Shown here: positions 4,896 through 5,461 of the stretch, piece after piece | Layout of the letters: every line of letters starts with the position of its first letter | Numbering within the stretch: the first letter of the stretch is position 1 | Source of the DNA: Actinomycetota bacterium | GTDB lineage: Bacteria > Actinomycetota > Acidimicrobiia > Acidimicrobiales > GCA-2861595 | DNA: 5,461 nt | Assembly (NCBI GenBank): GCA_016781225.1 | Contig: JADDQT010000155.1 | Location: 1-5,461 of the forward strand | Direction: 5' to 3' | Translations under genes and position numbers: made by a program | Notes under the pieces: generated by a model | What the model saw: the letters and a program-made list of their open reading frames with translations, nothing else | Told to the model about the DNA's origin: nothing | Databases searched by the model: none

Positions 4896-5014
4896 GGACG
4901 CGACGCCGACCAGTCAGACGAGACAGCCACCCTCCCTCCACGACCCGAGCCGGTGACTGAGGGGGTTGACCCCGATCCCGGGAAGCGCTCAGCCCCGGGC
5001 CGGGTTCCAACCAC

Positions 5015-5461
5015 ATGAGCGAACGAGCCGACGCTGTGGTGATCGGCATGGGACCCGGAGGCGAGGAAGTGGCCGGCCGCCTGGCCCAAGCCGGCCTCGA
5101 CGTGGTGGCGGTGGAGCGGGATCTGGTGGGCGGCGAGTGCCCCTACTGGGGCTGCGTCCCCTCCAAGATGGCGGTCCGGGCCGAGGCGCACCGTGTGACA
5201 GGCATGGCAGGCGATGCCTCGGTCGCGGCCGATTGGGAGCCGGTTGCTCGACGCATCCGCGAGGAGGTCACCGACGACTGGGACGATCGTGTCGCCGCCG
5301 AGCGGTTCGAGGCCAAGGGTGGGCGCTTCATCCGAGGCGAGGGTCGAATCGTGGCGCCGGGTCGGGTGGTGGCTGCTGGCCGCCGAGATCGAGGTCGACC
5401 GGGCCATCGTGGTGGCCACCGGAGCCAGTCCCGCCATCCCTCCCGTCCCAGGGCTGTCGGA
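5015..5461 (+). CDS. FAD-dependent pyridine-nucleotide disulfide oxidoreductase, N-terminal part, frameshifted
   Basis: From ATG 5015 the protein begins with the FAD-binding fold VVIGMGPGGEEVA (GxGxxG at residues 11-16), the ribose-binding Glu34 and the redox-active pair C42/C47 in GGECPYWGCVPSK. This is the class I signature shared by dihydrolipoamide dehydrogenase, mercuric reductase and mycothione or glutathione reductase relatives. The exact substrate cannot be told from this part. The reading frame of 5015 loses the family pattern after GRIVAPGRVVAAG. The expected continuation, EIEVDRAIVVATGASPAIPPVPG, lies in another frame from about 5385. Removing one base near 5380-5384 would join the two as AAGREIEVDRAIV. 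The gene runs off the right edge. No strong ribosome binding site is visible. It is separate from the sigma operon by about 160 bp. Confidence 0.87.
   Translation, partial: MSERADAVVIGMGPGGEEVAGRLAQAGLDVVAVERDLVGGECPYWGCVPSKMAVRAEAHRVTGMAGDASVAADWEPVARRIREEVTDDWDDRVAAERFEAKGGRFIRGEGRIVAPGRVVAAGRRDRGRPGHRGGHRSQSRHPSRPRAVG

Noticed and set aside
4409..4960. Long plus-strand frame overlapping the anti-sigma and small membrane genes
   Set aside because: It is an Arg/Pro-rich shadow of genes with clear motifs in other frames.
4721..5437. 238-codon minus-strand frame opposite the membrane protein and oxidoreductase
   Set aside because: The plus strand carries an unmistakable flavoprotein signature. 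The minus translation has no motif.

Overview
This is a GC-rich window whose gene style suggests a high-GC actinobacterium: GTG starts, ATGA/GTGA overlaps, and an ECF sigma factor paired with zinc-binding (ZAS) anti-sigma factors. The species cannot be told from the sequence. At least four probable single-base frameshifts lie inside conserved proteins, so the window is either partly decaying or (equally likely) contains uncorrected assembly indels.

Layout. (a) 1-994, minus strand: the N-terminal 331 residues of a NodU/CmcH-type carbamoyltransferase. It has a good ribosome binding site and a candidate promoter whose spacer holds a perfect palindrome. (b) About 1212-1979, plus: an endonuclease/exonuclease/phosphatase (EEP) family hydrolase whose conserved N-terminus extends upstream of the first usual start codon. 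(c) 1976-2952, plus: a galactose-mutarotase-like (aldose 1-epimerase) gene that overlaps the previous gene by GTGA and is split by three apparent frameshifts. (d) 2996-3039: a perfect 5' half of tRNA-Ser(GCU) with no 3' half in the window. It is followed by a stretch rich in potential RNA helices (3040-3235) and then about 240 bp in which I see no gene.

(e) 3472-4853 is the most interesting part. A 187-aa ECF sigma factor (3824-4387) overlaps a 98-aa ZAS anti-sigma factor (4384-4680). That in turn overlaps a 57-aa protein with two membrane segments (4680-4853). Divergently, on the minus strand, sits a second short ZAS protein (3750-3511), hidden under a long shadow frame of the sigma gene. 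The 81-bp region containing both start codons is a nested, nearly concentric dyad: three pairs of matching arms share one centre, and both GTG starts lie at the same place in mirrored arms. GGGAAC boxes resembling ECF -35 elements face each other across a 16-bp perfect palindrome.

(f) 5015-5461, plus: the start of a FAD/NAD(P)-dependent disulfide oxidoreductase with the redox Cys pair. It is frameshifted near its end and cut by the window edge.

How the genes may work together (inference): sigma factor, ZAS anti-sigma and small membrane protein look like one translationally coupled stress-response operon. The divergent ZAS paralogue could be a second anti-sigma controlled from the same overlapping promoter region. 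The neighbouring disulfide oxidoreductase would suit a thiol or redox theme, but nothing seen proves the link.
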